From positions 1 through 43,575 of the forward strand of contig CAMZKG010000113.1 of assembly GCA_947311105.1 (NCBI GenBank): a stretch of DNA of 43,575 bases, read 5' to 3'. Below the pieces are notes generated by a model. It was not told the origin of the DNA and made no database searches. It was given only the letters and a program-made list of their open reading frames with translations. Made by a program: the position numbers and the translations under genes. This document shows positions 16,651-24,288 of this stretch, one piece after another; the stretch's first letter is position 1, and each line of letters starts with the position of its first letter. The DNA is from an uncultured Saprospiraceae bacterium (GTDB taxonomy: Bacteria; Bacteroidota; Bacteroidia; Chitinophagales; Saprospiraceae).

Positions 16651-18054
16651 TTAGAGTAGAGTCGTAGGACAAACGTAATCAGAAACTTTTACGTCGGTAC
16701 GTTTTAGAGCTTTGAAGCCACCGCGTACATCAGTTATTTTCTTGATACCTTTAGAATGCAGAATAGAAGCCGCAATCAAAGAACGATATCCAGAAGCACA
16801 ATGTACAATGTAAGACTTCGTAGGGCTAAATTTAGCGATATTATCCACCAAATTACCCAACGGAGCATTTTCTGCACCGACTACATGTTCAGACAAGTAT
16901 TCAGACTCTTTTCGTACGTCCACTAAATTCTTTTTACCTTTCTTTTCTGCATACTCTGTGGCAGAGATAGAGCCAACATTTGCAGTCTTGAAGCCAGCAG
17001 CTTTCCAAGAGCGAAGCCCTCCTTTTAAGAAGCCAATAGAATTGTCGTAGCCTACTCTTGCCAATCTGGTGACGACTTCTTCTTCGCGTCCACGTGGAGC
17101 GATAAAGATGATTTTTTGATTCACATCAGAAATTAAGGCACCGATCCATGGAGCAAAGCTTCCATCTAAACCAAAATACCATGCTCCAGGAATAAACTCC
17201 TTAGCAAAAGCACGCTTTGAACGTGTATCAATCACCATCACATCTTTTTCTTCCGCTAAAACCTTAAATTCTCTTGCGGAAAGCGCTTTGGTACCATTTT
17301 TTAATACTTCATCGATACTCTTGTTGACTGATTTGTTCATGCCAACATTCTTTGGAAAGTACTGTGGTGGCGTTTTTAGACCAGTGGTCACTTCTTTGAT
17401 AAACTCTTCCTTGGTCATATCCGCGCGTAAAGCGTAATTGACTTCTTTTTGGTGGCCCAAAGTATCCCAAGTCTCTTTACTCATGTTTTTACCACATGCA
17501 GAACCTGCTCCGTGATTAGGATAGACGATGATATCATCGGGCAACTTCATGATTTTCTTACGTAAAGAATCATACAAAAACCCCGCTAAGTCAGCTTGTG
17601 TCAAGTCGGATTTTACCGCAAGGTCAGGACGACCTACATCACCTATAAACAAGGCATCGCCAGAGAAAAGATACTTTTCTTTTCCTTTTTTGTCAATCAA
17701 AACAATAGAAATCGACTCCATGGTGTGTCCAGGGGTATGCAATACCTTTAGGGTCACATCACCTACCATAAACTTCTCATTGTTTTTGGTGTTTTTGATT
17801 TTGTAAGCAGGTTTGGCTCCTGGGCCAAATACAATTTTTGCACCAGTTGCTTTCGCTAAATCAACTTGACCAGACACAAAGTCGGCATGGAAGTGTGTCA
17901 AGAAGATATATTTCAATTTGACTCTATGCTTTTTTAGCAAGTCTAGATACGGTTTTGTTTCTCTCAAGGGATCAATAATTGCTGCTTCGCCTTTGTCGGC
18001 AATAAAATACGCCATCTCGGCTAAGCAACCAGTAAATAACTGTTCAACTTTCAT
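16651..18054 (-). CDS. CstB-like persulfide dioxygenase-rhodanese fusion
   Basis: Residues about 1-240 are an ETHE1-type metallo-beta-lactamase fold with THFHADFVSG, HTPGHTMES, GDALFIGDVGRPDL and YPNHGAG, which provide the non-haem iron site of persulfide dioxygenases. Two rhodanese domains follow. The first (about 270-360) has IAPRGREEE where the active-site loop should be and lacks the Cys. The second (about 375-465) has an intact VHCASGYRS loop. This dioxygenase, pseudo-rhodanese and active rhodanese order matches Staphylococcus CstB, which turns low-molecular-weight persulfides into thiosulfate. The ORF starts 30 nt earlier, but MKVEQLFTGCLAEMAYF at 18054 is the family start. A bacillithiol synthesis gene nearby suggests bacillithiol persulfide as a substrate (inference). 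Confidence 0.88.
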   Translation of the reverse strand: MKVEQLFTGCLAEMAYFIADKGEAAIIDPLRETKPYLDLLKKHRVKLKYIFLTHFHADFVSGQVDLAKATGAKIVFGPGAKPAYKIKNTKNNEKFMVGDVTLKVLHTPGHTMESISIVLIDKKGKEKYLFSGDALFIGDVGRPDLAVKSDLTQADLAGFLYDSLRKKIMKLPDDIIVYPNHGAGSACGKNMSKETWDTLGHQKEVNYALRADMTKEEFIKEVTTGLKTPPQYFPKNVGMNKSVNKSIDEVLKNGTKALSAREFKVLAEEKDVMVIDTRSKRAFAKEFIPGAWYFGLDGSFAPWIGALISDVNQKIIFIAPRGREEEVVTRLARVGYDNSIGFLKGGLRSWKAAGFKTANVGSISATEYAEKKGKKNLVDVRKESEYLSEHVVGAENAPLGNLVDNIAKFSPTKSYIVHCASGYRSLIAASILHSKGIKKITDVRGGFKALKRTDVKVSDYVCPTTLL

Positions 18055-18094
18055 TGGTTTAATTTTTTTAGTGATTAGAATCAATTAACAGTTG

Positions 18095-18139
18095 CAAAGA
18101 TAAGGAAAAACAAATAAATATTGAGTGACTGGTGTCACA
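18095..18139 (-). promoter_or_regulatory. Promoter with Crp/Fnr-like site for the persulfide dioxygenase gene
   Basis: TATCTTTG on the minus strand (18102-18095) is a perfect -7 element, but there is no TTTG at -33. Instead a Crp-like palindrome AGTGA-N6-TCACA lies at 18124-18139. Taking transcription to start near 18090, its centre is at about -41, the class II activator position. A Crp/Fnr-family activator is inferred. Confidence 0.55.
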
Positions 18140-18420
18140 CGAAATATTATTTTGGGATGAATCTCGTGCCAATATAAATCTAATGTTTTGAAATAATGAC
18201 TTAGATCACTATTGCCTACTGCGCTTCAGAGCGTGTAACTCATTGGCTATCAATAAGACATGGTGGTATTTTGTCATATGGTAGCAATAGGACACAGCGG
18301 TCTCTTTTCAAGCACACAAAAATATTTTTTTTGTATCTGATTAGTAGTCGCTCCTAGTTTTAGTCAAAAAATTAGGCATTTGATAATAAAAATCAGCTAC
18401 CTAAATTGTTAGTCAAATGA
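18140..18420. other. Intergenic sequence without a visible gene
   Basis: The sequence is AT-rich with small hairpins. One is CGCT-TCAG-AGCG. Another (TTAGTCA-AA-TGACTAA, 18409-18424) overlaps the stop codon of the following minus-strand gene and may act in its termination. No ORF or known RNA is recognised. Confidence 0.4.
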
Positions 18421-19686
18421 CTAAATCTTATCCAGTGCATTAGATATATCCCAGATGATGTCCTTTGGATTTTCGATGCCTACGGATAATCGAACCAATT
18501 TTTCAGAGATTCCTAGGAGCTTGCGGTCTTCTTCGCTTACGTCCACGTGCGTCATGGTTGCAGGGTGTTGGACTAAGCTTTCGGTACTTCCTAAACTTAC
18601 TGCTAGTTTGATGAGCGTAAGGTTATTTAAAAATACAAACACATCTTTTTCGGTACCTTTTATATCAAAAGAAATCATGGCGCCTGGTGCCGTGCATTGC
18701 TGCTTGTAGATGGCGAATTGTTTGGGTTGTGATTCATCCAGCAGACCCAAGAAATAGACTTTCTCCACCTTTGGATGTTGGTTTAAGAAGTCAGCAATAA
18801 TTTCTGCATTTTCGGTTTGCTTATCCATTCGGACTTTAAGGGTTTCTAGGCTTCTCATCAATAGCCAGCCAGTCCATGGCCCCGCCATATTGCCCAAAAA
18901 GGTACGTAAACCCCGAATCCGTGCCATTAGTGCTTGGTTGCCCAAAACCGCCCCAGCGATGACGTCACTATGTCCCGCTATATACTTGGTCGCAGAGTAT
19001 ATGACCAAGTCTGCTCCATGCTCCATTGGGTGTTGCCACAAAGGCCCCATATAGGTATTATCCACAGCAAAATACACTGGCGATTCTTCTTGCGAAAAAT
19101 AATTGGCGACTCTCTTGGCCATCGCCATGTCAAACAAGGCGTTGGTTGGGTTGGCGGGCGTTTCAATATAGATAAGGGCTAACTTGTCACTATGCCCTGT
19201 ATCTTTGACTAGTTGGATGATTTCTTCTTCGGACATATTTGGGTGGAAACCTACCGTGTGAATACCAAAATCTTTTAAAATATGATGAATGAAGTGATCC
19301 GTTCCCCCATAAACGGGCTTGCTGTATAATAAGAGACTGCCGGGCTTTAGAAATTCCAAGAATACTGTAGAAATCGCAGACATGCCACTTTCAAAAACGG
19401 CACAATCATCAGCATCATCCCATAGTTTTAGGCGGTTTTCCAAAATCTCTAGGTCGGGATTGTTTAGACGACTATAGATGAGTCCCAATTTTTCATTAGG
19501 TTTTTGATCGCGCATCCCATAGGCAATTTCAAAGAAAGCTTTCCCTTCTTCGGCAGTATCAAAAACAAAGGTAGATGTTTGAAATATAGGACATTTTACT
19601 GCTCCTTCTGACCATTGGGGGTTGTAGCCGTAGGACATCATTAACGTTTCGGGGCTAAATTGTTTTCTTTTGGTTTGGTCGTCCAT
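18421..19686 (-). CDS. Cys/Met metabolism PLP-dependent enzyme (methionine gamma-lyase / cystathionine gamma-synthase family)
   Basis: The PLP lysine is in YSATKYIAGHSDVIAG, with the preceding AVDNTYMGPLWQHP and IETPANPTNALFDM segments of the Cys/Met family; SLGSTESLVQHPATMTH and SVGIENPKDI close the fold. The family handles gamma-elimination or gamma-replacement on methionine, cystathionine or homocysteine derivatives. Motifs alone do not fix the reaction. The ORF track begins at 19803, but the first 12 residues (MNAKGKLNAKGK) are translated hairpin repeat. A -7 element TACTTTTG at 19729-19722 would start transcription near 19716. The ATG at 19686 (MDDQTKRKQFSPETLMMSYGYNP) is therefore chosen. 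Confidence 0.85.
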   Translation of the reverse strand: MDDQTKRKQFSPETLMMSYGYNPQWSEGAVKCPIFQTSTFVFDTAEEGKAFFEIAYGMRDQKPNEKLGLIYSRLNNPDLEILENRLKLWDDADDCAVFESGMSAISTVFLEFLKPGSLLLYSKPVYGGTDHFIHHILKDFGIHTVGFHPNMSEEEIIQLVKDTGHSDKLALIYIETPANPTNALFDMAMAKRVANYFSQEESPVYFAVDNTYMGPLWQHPMEHGADLVIYSATKYIAGHSDVIAGAVLGNQALMARIRGLRTFLGNMAGPWTGWLLMRSLETLKVRMDKQTENAEIIADFLNQHPKVEKVYFLGLLDESQPKQFAIYKQQCTAPGAMISFDIKGTEKDVFVFLNNLTLIKLAVSLGSTESLVQHPATMTHVDVSEEDRKLLGISEKLVRLSVGIENPKDIIWDISNALDKI

Positions 19687-19721
19687 AGTGGCTCGTTTTT
19701 TTGTCTGGTGTATAGGCATGC

Positions 19722-19729
19722 CAAAAGTA
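19722..19729 (-). promoter_or_regulatory. TAnnTTTG -7 element of the Cys/Met enzyme gene
   Basis: It reads TACTTTTG on the minus strand, and its inferred start site excludes both upstream ATGs at 19803 and 19719. No clear -33 TTTG is present. Confidence 0.5.
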
Positions 19730-19770
19730 CAAATTTTTTGACTACCTTGCTTGTTTTTGGGGGTTGATTT

Positions 19771-19927
19771 GCCTTTGGCGTTCAATTTGCCTTTGGCGTT
19801 CATTTTGTCCTTCGGACGTTCATTTTGCCTTCGGCGTTCAAATGCCTTCGGCGTTCAACTGCCTTTGGCGTTCAATTGTCCTGCGGACGTTCAAATGCCT
19901 TTGGCGTTAATTTGTGCTTTGGACGTT
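19771..19927. repeat. Tandem mini-hairpin array, about nine units
   Basis: On this strand the units read like TTGCCTTTGGCGTTCAAT. Cores are GCC-TTT-GGC, GCC-TTC-GGC, GTCC-TTC-GGAC, GTCC-TGC-GGAC and GTGC-TTT-GGAC. It is the reverse orientation of the array at 16155-16238. It supplies the last codons and stop of bshA and a false N-terminal extension of the Cys/Met enzyme ORF. Confidence 0.8.
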
Positions 19928-21064
19928 TGTTGGTGGCTTATTTTTTTCTAATACTTCCTGGTAGTAGGCTTCATAAGCAGGAAGGATGTTGGCTAAGTCA
20001 AATTTTTGGGCTTGCGCTAAAGCATTTTGCTTAAATTCGGTTAGTTTTTGGTCGTCGAGTAATAGGCTTAGAGCGTTTTTGGCCATGTCGTCAATATCTC
20101 CGACATCACTCAAAAAGCCTGTTTTGCCGTGGATGTTTACTTCTGGTATTCCACCGACATTAGACGAAATAACAGGTACTTCGCAAGCCATCGCCTCTAA
20201 AGCCGCTAAGCCAAAGCTTTCAGATGCCGAAGGCATGATGAATAAATCAGCCACTGCCAATAATTCTTCTACGGCATCTTGTCGCCCCAAAAAACGGACA
20301 TCTACACACTGGCAGACTTCTCTACAATACTCTTCTACACGCTGTCGATCAGGACCATCCCCAATGAGCAGGAGTTTGGAAGGTACTTGGTCTGATATTT
20401 TTTGAAATACTTTGATGACATCGTCCACTCTTTTGAGTTTGCGAAAGTTGGATGTATGGATGATTAGTTTTTCACCATCTGGCGCAATCGCCTTTTTAAA
20501 GTGGTCTTTGTTGGTTTTGCGAAAGCGCTTGAAGTCCACAAAGTTATGTATGACCTTGATGTCTCGATTAATTTTAAAGGAGCTTAAAGTGTCCCTTTTT
20601 AAGCTTTCAGATACAACTGTGACGCCGTCGGATGCATTGATGGTAAATTCTACAACAGGTAAAAAAGATTTATTGGTGCCGACTAGTGTGATGTCTGTAC
20701 CGTGTAAGGTCGTGATAAAAGGTATGTGTAATCCTTTGGATTTTAGGATATTACGCGCCAAAAAGGCAACCGCTGCATGGGGAATCGCATAGTGAACATG
20801 AAATAAATCTAACTTGAAAAAAGTCGCAATATCCACCATTTTGCTGGCTAGGGCGGTATCATACGGGGCATATTCAAACAAAGCATAACCATCTCCTTCT
20901 ACTTCATGGAAGAAGATATTGGTATGAAAAGCCGCTAGCCGAACAGGAGTGCGATAGGTGATAAAATGAACTTCATGCCCCTTGTCTGCCATGGCGATGC
21001 CTAGCTCCGTAGCGAGTACTCCACTGCCCCCATAAGTTGGATAACAAACGATTCCTATTTTCAT
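19907..21064 (-). CDS. bshA: N-acetyl-alpha-D-glucosaminyl L-malate synthase BshA
   Basis: This GT4 glycosyltransferase opens MKIGIVCYPTYGGSGVLATELG. It carries HYAIPHAAVA, TTLHGTDITLVG and the nucleotide-sugar site SESFGLAALEAMACEVPVISSNVGGIPE, the pattern of BshA. BshA joins UDP-GlcNAc and L-malate in the first step of bacillithiol synthesis. Length (385) is normal. The last residues (NVQSTN) and stop are encoded by a hairpin repeat unit. TATCTTTG at 21094-21087 is the likely -7 element. It is part of a minus-strand block of sulfur genes. Confidence 0.92.
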   Translation of the reverse strand: MKIGIVCYPTYGGSGVLATELGIAMADKGHEVHFITYRTPVRLAAFHTNIFFHEVEGDGYALFEYAPYDTALASKMVDIATFFKLDLFHVHYAIPHAAVAFLARNILKSKGLHIPFITTLHGTDITLVGTNKSFLPVVEFTINASDGVTVVSESLKRDTLSSFKINRDIKVIHNFVDFKRFRKTNKDHFKKAIAPDGEKLIIHTSNFRKLKRVDDVIKVFQKISDQVPSKLLLIGDGPDRQRVEEYCREVCQCVDVRFLGRQDAVEELLAVADLFIMPSASESFGLAALEAMACEVPVISSNVGGIPEVNIHGKTGFLSDVGDIDDMAKNALSLLLDDQKLTEFKQNALAQAQKFDLANILPAYEAYYQEVLEKNKPPTNVQSTN

Positions 21065-21086
21065 ACAACTGCTTTTAAATGCTTAA

Positions 21087-21094
21087 CAAAGATA
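21087..21094 (-). promoter_or_regulatory. TAnnTTTG -7 element of bshA
   Basis: It reads TATCTTTG on the minus strand, 22 nt before the bshA ATG, without a clear -33 TTTG. Confidence 0.5.
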
Positions 21095-21326
21095 GCGGAA
21101 GCCCCACTTTCTTATTGGTGATTTTTTGTTAGGTATAGGACAAATAGGGGGCTTTGTTGTTTTGAGAATCTTTGTTGGGGTATTGGGGCACTGTGCTTTT
21201 GGGGCGTTCCTTCGTCACTTTTGGGGTGTTGGGTGAGCCATCCATCCTAATTTGAAAAGCCAAAATTGTTTTTGTGGAAATTACGATAAGTAATTGATAA
21301 TGAATTGCTTATATCCTGTTAGAGAC

Positions 21327-21412
21327 GCAAAATATTTAAAGACTTTTTTTTATTTGAAACCCCCAAAAATCCCCCTTGGAAAAGGGGACTTTATGGCTTT
21401 TAAATATTTTGC
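21327..21412. repeat. Nested inverted-repeat element, 86 bp
   Basis: GCAAAATATTTAAA at 21327-21340 is an exact inverted copy of TTTAAATATTTTGC at 21399-21412. Inside lies a second hairpin, CCCCTT-GGAA-AAGGGG. It lies in the 21065-21911 gap, which has no credible gene. It could be a miniature element or a structured RNA region. Confidence 0.55.
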
Positions 21413-21438
21413 TTACCATCTTGGTTATCTTTAAACGC

Positions 21439-21788
21439 AGGTTTACTAAACGTTGTAAAACAGATTATCCATTGATTTATGTCGTTTAAGCGAGCGTTTG
21501 GTAAACCTAAAACGGAATTGAACGGTTGCACACTTGAATGCTTGAACACGAATTGTATAAGCACCAATCCCTTTTTTGGTGGATATGTCGCTACGCTTTT
21601 GTTTTGGAGTATTGGGAGAGCACGTTTAATCGTCCTGGGCGGAAGCATTCAACTTCTCAACCAGCGATGTCCGAAGGACAAGCGACTCAACCAGCGAAGC
21701 GACTCAACTTCTTATTTTGGAATTATGTCGCTACGCTTTTGTTTTGGGGTATTGGGAGAGCACGTTTTAACTAGTGTTTGGTCAACCT
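21439..21788. repeat. Repeat-rich intergenic region with direct and inverted copies
   Basis: AGGTTTACTAAACG (21439-21452) is inverted at 21495-21508 (13 of 14), with a diverged third copy at 21775-21788. A 45-nt direct repeat opening TATGTCGCTACGCTTTTG occurs at 21584 and 21724. Between them are a GTCCGAAGGAC core (21669-21679) and CCAGCGAAGCGACTCAAC-like units. ORFs drawn across it are repeat translations. Confidence 0.6.
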
Positions 21789-21911
21789 GAAAAAATGAAA
21801 AAGGATGCTTGCAAGAGCCTATTGAGCGCCGAAGGCTTTTTGAAATAGCCTTTGAAAAATAGGCCCCTAGCTGACCGAATTATATGTATCTTTACCCGAA
21901 AATAAGAAAAA

Positions 21912-22781
21912 ATGATTGTTGATCCGAAGAAAACACCGACCAAAGACCTTCATCAGTTTATATTAGCGGCTGTGTCGCCACGTCCGATAGCCTTTGTGAG
22001 TACAGTAGATGCCGAAGGGCGTCCTAATTTGGCGCCTTATAGCTTTTTTAATGCGTTTAGCTCTAATCCGCCAATTTTGGTTTTTTCGTCCAACCGCAAA
22101 GTGAAGGATAATACCACCAAGCATACTTTGGCGAATGTCGAAGCGACTAAAGAAGTGGTCATTAATGTGGTGACTCATGACATTGTGCGCCAGATGACGT
22201 TGACAAGCATCGAATATCCAGAAGGTGTGAGCGAATTTGCGAAAGCAGGTTTTACGCCAGTGCAATCGGATTTGGTCAAACCCTTTCGGGTAAAAGAATC
22301 CCCTATTAATATGGAGTGTAAGGTGACTCGGATTATAGCCTTGGGCGATGAAGGGGGCGCTGGTAATCTGATTTTTTGTGAAGTGGTGCGCATGCATATC
22401 GCTGACGAAATCATGGATGGACACCGCATCAATCCGCATAAATTGGATATAATGGGGCGCTTGGGACGCACGAATTATGCCCGCATGAAGGGCGATGCGA
22501 TCTCTTCCATTTTTCAGTCTATTGTTGCCCAGGGAGTTGGCTTTGATGGCTTGCCCGAAGAAGTGCGCCACAGTCCTATCCTTACGGGAAATGAAATTGC
22601 CGAATTGGCAGCTTTGACGGCGATGCCCAAAATTGATATTTATGACGCAGCGATGAAGGATGTACGTGTAGTCGCTTGCGCAAAAATGGCTAATCCTAAG
22701 GCTGGGGTGCATTATTATGCCAAAGAGTTAATTGGACAGAAACGGGTGGAATATGCCTTGGCGGTTTTGATGGTGGGGTGA
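21912..22781 (+). CDS. Flavin reductase-like FMN-binding protein
   Basis: The N-terminal about 200 residues match the FMN-binding split-barrel (flavin reductase/flavoredoxin) family, with AAVSPRPIAFVSTVDAEGRPNLAPYSFFNAFSSNPP and FSSNRKVKDNTTKHTL. It should bind FMN and take part in NAD(P)H-dependent electron transfer in the cytoplasm; the partner is unknown. A helical tail follows (about 215-289). A -7 element close to consensus, TATCTTTA, is at 21887-21894, so the ATG at 21912 fits. It is monocistronic. Confidence 0.85.
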   Translation: MIVDPKKTPTKDLHQFILAAVSPRPIAFVSTVDAEGRPNLAPYSFFNAFSSNPPILVFSSNRKVKDNTTKHTLANVEATKEVVINVVTHDIVRQMTLTSIEYPEGVSEFAKAGFTPVQSDLVKPFRVKESPINMECKVTRIIALGDEGGAGNLIFCEVVRMHIADEIMDGHRINPHKLDIMGRLGRTNYARMKGDAISSIFQSIVAQGVGFDGLPEEVRHSPILTGNEIAELAALTAMPKIDIYDAAMKDVRVVACAKMANPKAGVHYYAKELIGQKRVEYALAVLMVG

Positions 22782-22940
22782 GTGGTTGGGTACGTAAAGT
22801 CTGTTACGCTCATGGTTGTTGGGGAATCGATTCAAATTTCAGCACTTATCGTTAGCTTCTGGGAAAAAATCTTGAATTTTTAAAAAAGAACATGTATCTT
22901 GCAGATAATATGAACATGTTACTTCATACTTTGCCCTTTC

Positions 22941-22969
22941 ATCAGAAAATGTTGAAATACGGAAGTTGG
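22941..22969 (+). repeat. Left copy of a 29-bp inverted repeat flanking an AT-rich island
   Basis: This sequence, containing GTTGAAATACGGAAGTTGG, matches 26 of 29 bases to the reverse complement of 24955-24983. It lies in the 22782-23101 gap, which also contains the 10-bp palindrome TTGTGCACAA (22998-23007) and no convincing gene. Confidence 0.6.
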
Positions 22970-23101
22970 TTGTTGATTTTGTGTGGGTATGAGTACGTTG
23001 TGCACAATTAAAAATAGATGAACGAAATAGATAGCATATCGATAAAAGAATTGAGAAACGAAATCATTCAATTTAATAATGATATGAATGTTCAACATCA
23101 A

Positions 23102-24160
23102 ATGAAAAATATAATTATACTCATCTTATTTTCTCTAACATCTTTCTCTGTTTTTGGTCAAAGTCTTGAAATTATTATGGACAATAGAAGATCAATTATT
23201 GATGATAGTTTAAGTTTGATCATATGTAATGAAGATGTTTCAAATTATGATTTAGTAAATATTAATTCGTTAACAATTATCATAAATGGAAATAATTATA
23301 ATTTTTCTAATATTCCAAATCAATTAGATTATGGAATAGCATATCAAGTTGATTTAAATTCAGAACAATATTCACTTTACTTTTCTCAAATATCATTACT
23401 TAACATCTACTCATCCCAACAGATCGTAGATGAGCCGAAAGTCCTAGCTGATTTTATTTTATCAGATGCTATAAATTTACAAATCGTGACATCATTTTGT
23501 GGCATTGAATATAGAGGCGGTGCGTCACAATCGTACCCTAAAAAAAGCTATGATATAGAGTTGTGGCAAGATACAAATGGAGATACTAACAATAGAGTTC
23601 CTTTGTTAAATATGAGAGATGATGATTGGGTGCTTCTAGCAATGTATAACGAACCATTGAGACTCAGGAATATTGTAAATCAAAATCTTTGGCAATCTAT
23701 TCATGCGCCATATTATATTACACAAGAACCAAATGCTAAATCTGGAATTAATACATTAATACCAAGTATGTAGAGTTGGCAGTCAATGATGAGTATATGG
23801 GGATTTATGCACTAGGAGAACAAGTAGATAAAAAACAATTAAAACTAAAAAGTTTTAACGGTTCAATTAGATGTGAATTTTATAAAGGCATAAGTTGGGG
23901 GGCTTCAACGTTTACAGAATTACCTCAATATGATAATAATAATAGGATATGGAGTGGATTTGAAATGAAATATCCAAAAGAAGATGACATTACCGATTGG
24001 AGTAATCTATACAATTTTGTGGATTTTGTAATTAATTCATCTGAAATTAATTTTGAAGACAATATTATTGATAAATTCAATATAAATAATGCCATTGATT
24101 ATTTTATTTTTTTTAAACCTTCTTCGAGCTACGGATAATACAGGTAAAAATATTTATGCC
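23102..24160 (+). pseudogene. CotH-kinase-family secreted protein, frameshifted and truncated
   Basis: The first frame gives a signal peptide (MKNIIILILFSLTSFSVFGQ) and CotH features (FCGIEYRGGASQSYPKKSYDIELW, DDDWVLLAMYNEPLRLRNI). It ends at a false stop after GINT. The cause is a tandem 8-bp duplication ATTAATAC (23747-23762); without it the reading continues GINT-KYVEL into the next ORF (NDEYMGIYALGEQVDKKQLKLK). A second break is an 8-T run near 24110; one T fewer would restore FLNLLRATDNTGKNIYA. Homology stops near 24160 at a C8 tract, so the C-terminal half is missing. Intact homologues are secreted CotH-like proteins. Start at 23102 places the signal peptide first. Confidence 0.85.
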
Positions 24161-24214
24161 CCCCCCATTAAAAGCGCGCTGCGATCACCTAGCCAATTTT
24201 AATTTTATCTCATA

Positions 24215-24247
24215 TTGCCAAGATGTGAAAATAATAATTCTTGGTAA
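24215..24247. other. Stem-loop downstream of the CotH pseudogene
   Basis: TTGCCAAGA and TCTTGGTAA pair over 9 bp (one G-T) around a 15-nt AT-rich loop. The surrounding stretch 24160-24288 contains a short GC-rich patch and no gene. Confidence 0.35.
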
Positions 24248-24288
24248 GATTTGTATTGTAGTGTTTTGTGTAGCCGAAGTTGCGGGCT

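Noticed and set aside
19751-20034. Overlapping ORFs with LPLAFN-type repeats
   Set aside because: They translate the hairpin repeat array between bshA and the Cys/Met enzyme gene.
21479-21790. Plus-strand ORFs in the gap before the flavin reductase gene
   Set aside because: They span direct and inverted repeats, two frames give equally long products, and no domain is visible.
21963-22712. 249-residue minus-strand ORF
   Set aside because: It is the antisense shadow of the flavin reductase gene, rich in His/Arg/Ile with no family features.
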